NCBI RefSeq assembly: GCF_007827275.1
Contig: NZ_VISE01000001.1
Location: forward strand, 2,790,001 to 2,854,000
DNA length: 64,000 bases
Direction of reading: 5' to 3'
DNA from: Gillisia sp. Hel_I_86
GTDB taxonomy: Bacteria > Bacteroidota > Bacteroidia > Flavobacteriales > Flavobacteriaceae
In this document: positions 62,364-64,000 of the stretch, piece by piece
How the letters are laid out: each line of letters starts with the position of its first letter
Position numbering within the stretch: position 1 is the stretch's first letter
The notes under the pieces: generated by a model
What the model was told of the DNA's origin: nothing
Database searches by the model: none
What the model saw: only the letters and a program-made list of their open reading frames with translations
Position numbers and translations under genes: made by a program

Positions 62364-62984
62364 TTGAACAATAAATTTTTCTTCACAAGATTACAATACG
62401 AATCCGGAGACTGGGATGTAGACCAGCGTATGCCTTCTAATCTGCTAAATTCTTTGGTAGAATACACCACTTTGGAGGTAGATATTAAGGAAAATATTGT
62501 TCCGCTTAGCAGTGACGAGATTTTTAAATGTCCTTTTTGTTATATCTCTGGTCATAAATTGGTGCAATTCACCAAAAAAGAGCGAGAGAATTTCGAAAAA
62601 TACATCAGGAATGGAGGCTTCGTATTTGCAGACGATTGCAACCATGATATTGATGGCCTTTTTGCAAAATCCTTCGAACGCCAAATGGAAGATATCTTTG
62701 GACCAAAAGAACTAAAAAAGATTCCGAACAATCACGAATTGTATAATATTTTTTTTGAATTTGAAGATGGCCCACCAACCACCTCGCAAGAGTTAAATGG
62801 ATGGGGAGACGATCTGGTTCATGAATATTTGAAGGCCATAGAGATAAATGGAAGAATTGGAGTGCTTTATAGCAATAAGGATTATGGCTGCGAATGGGAT
62901 TACGATTTTAGAAACAAACGTTGGTATAAAATAGATAACACTCGTTTTGGAGTGAACATAGTGATGTACGCACTTACATCCTAA
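62364..62984 (+). CDS. DUF4159-domain protein
   Basis: 206 residues from a TTG start. FFFTRLQYESGDWDVDQRMP opens the DUF4159 domain; RNGGFVFADDCNHDIDG and YSNKDYGCEWDYDF are its other conserved parts. Glutamine-amidotransferase-like fold, probably non-catalytic. It lies 10 bp before the MoxR ATPase gene, the usual order in Bacteroidota clusters with DUF58 and VWA proteins. No signal peptide, so cytoplasmic. Confidence 0.85.
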   Translation: MNNKFFFTRLQYESGDWDVDQRMPSNLLNSLVEYTTLEVDIKENIVPLSSDEIFKCPFCYISGHKLVQFTKKERENFEKYIRNGGFVFADDCNHDIDGLFAKSFERQMEDIFGPKELKKIPNNHELYNIFFEFEDGPPTTSQELNGWGDDLVHEYLKAIEINGRIGVLYSNKDYGCEWDYDFRNKRWYKIDNTRFGVNIVMYALTS

Positions 62985-62994
62985 AATAGTATTT

Positions 62995-64000
62995 ATGGAA
63001 AAAGATTTGGTAGAAATAGCGCAAGAAGTGAAAGATCTCGCTGGAAAACTGAAGGATTTAAAGTCAGAAATAGGAAAGGTAATTATTGGACAGGAAGAAA
63101 CTGTCGAACAATTGCTTATTACCTTTTTGGCAGGTGGTCATGCCCTTTTAGAAGGGGTTCCCGGATTGGCTAAAACCTTGATGATCCGTACGCTTGCACA
63201 GGCAGTAGCTCTTGATTTTAGAAGGATTCAATTTACTCCAGATTTGATGCCTTCAGATATTATAGGTACAGAGATCCTGGAAGAAGATCACAGCACAGGG
63301 AAGAAATTTTTCAAATTCAATAAAGGTCCTATTTTCGCCAATATCATCCTTGCAGATGAAATCAACAGAACCCCTCCCAAAACTCAGGCAGCTCTTTTAG
63401 AAGCCATGCAGGAGTTTGAAGTTACTTACTCAGGAAAGACCTACGAGCTGGATAGGCCATTTTTTATCCTGGCTACCCAAAACCCTATAGAACAATCGGG
63501 AACTTTCCCATTGCCGGAAGCACAACAAGATCGGTTTCTGTTTTATATAAAAATCGGATATCCAAACGAGGCAGAAGAGACTTCAATCCTAAAAAACACC
63601 ACGGGGACTAAAAAGGAAAAACTTAATAAAGTGATCACCGGGGAAGAGATCCAAAGATTGCAATATTTGGTACGGGAAGTGCCAATAAGCGATGATCTCA
63701 TTAATTTTGTAAGCCAAGTAACCAGGGCAACCCGACCGGAAACCACGGAGAATAGCTATGTAAAAGAATGGGTGAATTGGGGCGCAGGACCTAGAGCGGG
63801 TCAGGCTATGATCCTAACCGCTAAAGCGCGTGCACTTATAAACGGAAGATTGTCGGTTACTTTAGAAGATCTTAAACACGTGGCTTTGCCGGTTCTAAGG
63901 CATCGAATTATTGTAAATTTTAGGGCAGAGGCGGAAGGAATTACGGCCGATGAGGTTACCCGAGAATTGCTAAAAACCGCTAGCACACATTTAAAGTCCA
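62995..64000 (+). CDS. MoxR-family AAA+ ATPase, C-terminus outside window
   Basis: At least 335 residues, from ATG 62995 and open to the window end. Motifs: GQEETVEQLL, Walker A GVPGLAKT, Walker B IILADEINR, sensor 1 LATQNP and lid WGAGPRAGQAM. MoxR ATPases act as chaperones that assemble metal- or cofactor-containing complexes, typically with VWA and DUF58 partners. Directly preceded by the DUF4159 gene. The end of the gene lies beyond the right edge. Confidence 0.95.
   Translation, partial: MEKDLVEIAQEVKDLAGKLKDLKSEIGKVIIGQEETVEQLLITFLAGGHALLEGVPGLAKTLMIRTLAQAVALDFRRIQFTPDLMPSDIIGTEILEEDHSTGKKFFKFNKGPIFANIILADEINRTPPKTQAALLEAMQEFEVTYSGKTYELDRPFFILATQNPIEQSGTFPLPEAQQDRFLFYIKIGYPNEAEETSILKNTTGTKKEKLNKVITGEEIQRLQYLVREVPISDDLINFVSQVTRATRPETTENSYVKEWVNWGAGPRAGQAMILTAKARALINGRLSVTLEDLKHVALPVLRHRIIVNFRAEAEGITADEVTRELLKTASTHLKS

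Overview
The window looks like chromosomal DNA of a marine-type member of the Flavobacteriaceae (Bacteroidota). Three things point there: low GC, start regions without Shine-Dalgarno sequences but with TAnnTTTG-like -7 promoter elements, and the gene families present (head-GIN DUF2807, PspC/PadR, 2TM-domain LytS kinase, DUF4159/MoxR, REC-CRP fusion, TIGR00266). The species cannot be fixed from the sequence. I saw no tRNA, rRNA, CRISPR array, prophage or intact insertion sequence.

Region 1 (about 0.6-18.2 kb) is a stress/low-energy island. A PAS histidine kinase and a response regulator fused to a CRP/FNR-type DNA-binding module sit beside six universal stress protein genes, Hsp20, a TerB-like protein, an ATP-cone/nuclease fusion, a decayed beta-CASP RNase gene, a P-type Ca2+-like ATPase and an acetyl-CoA hydrolase/transferase. 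Eight promoters here carry a palindrome TGA-N6-TCA (best form TGATAATTATCA) whose 3' edge lies exactly 23 bp before a TAnnTTT-type -7 element. This is the geometry of a class II FNR/FixK promoter, and the REC-CRP fusion is the obvious candidate activator. The arrangement resembles FixL-FixJ-FixK or Anr regulons, rebuilt in a flavobacterium.

Region 2 (18.4-31.3 kb) is about sulfur and acyl-CoA metabolism. A second Crp-family regulator is followed by TauE/SafE, a rhodanese and a methyltransferase. Further on are a fatty-acid-hydroxylase-like protein with a persulfide dioxygenase-rhodanese fusion, and a two-gene YeeE/YedE transporter. The three transcription units carry a different palindrome, GTAAC-N4-GTTAC, again at one fixed distance (22 bp) from the -7 element. 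One YeeE gene is broken by a 4-bp tandem duplication. A biotin carboxyl carrier / biotin carboxylase / carboxyltransferase set lies between them.

Region 3 (31.3-64 kb) is mostly ordinary core genome: TRIC channel, thioredoxin reductase, a PadR/PspC/head-GIN envelope-stress group, OxyR, cyclophilin, NUDIX, acyltransferase, two ECF sigma factor modules, NDH-2, hemerythrin, a LytS/LytTR system with duplicated 2TM domains, Cu/Zn superoxide dismutase, hydrolase-OsmC fusion, lipid kinase, App1-like phosphatase, Tex, TldD/PmbA proteases, DUF4159 and the start of a MoxR ATPase. Several intergenic spaces hold dispersed repeats typical of this family, including an octamer tandem array.
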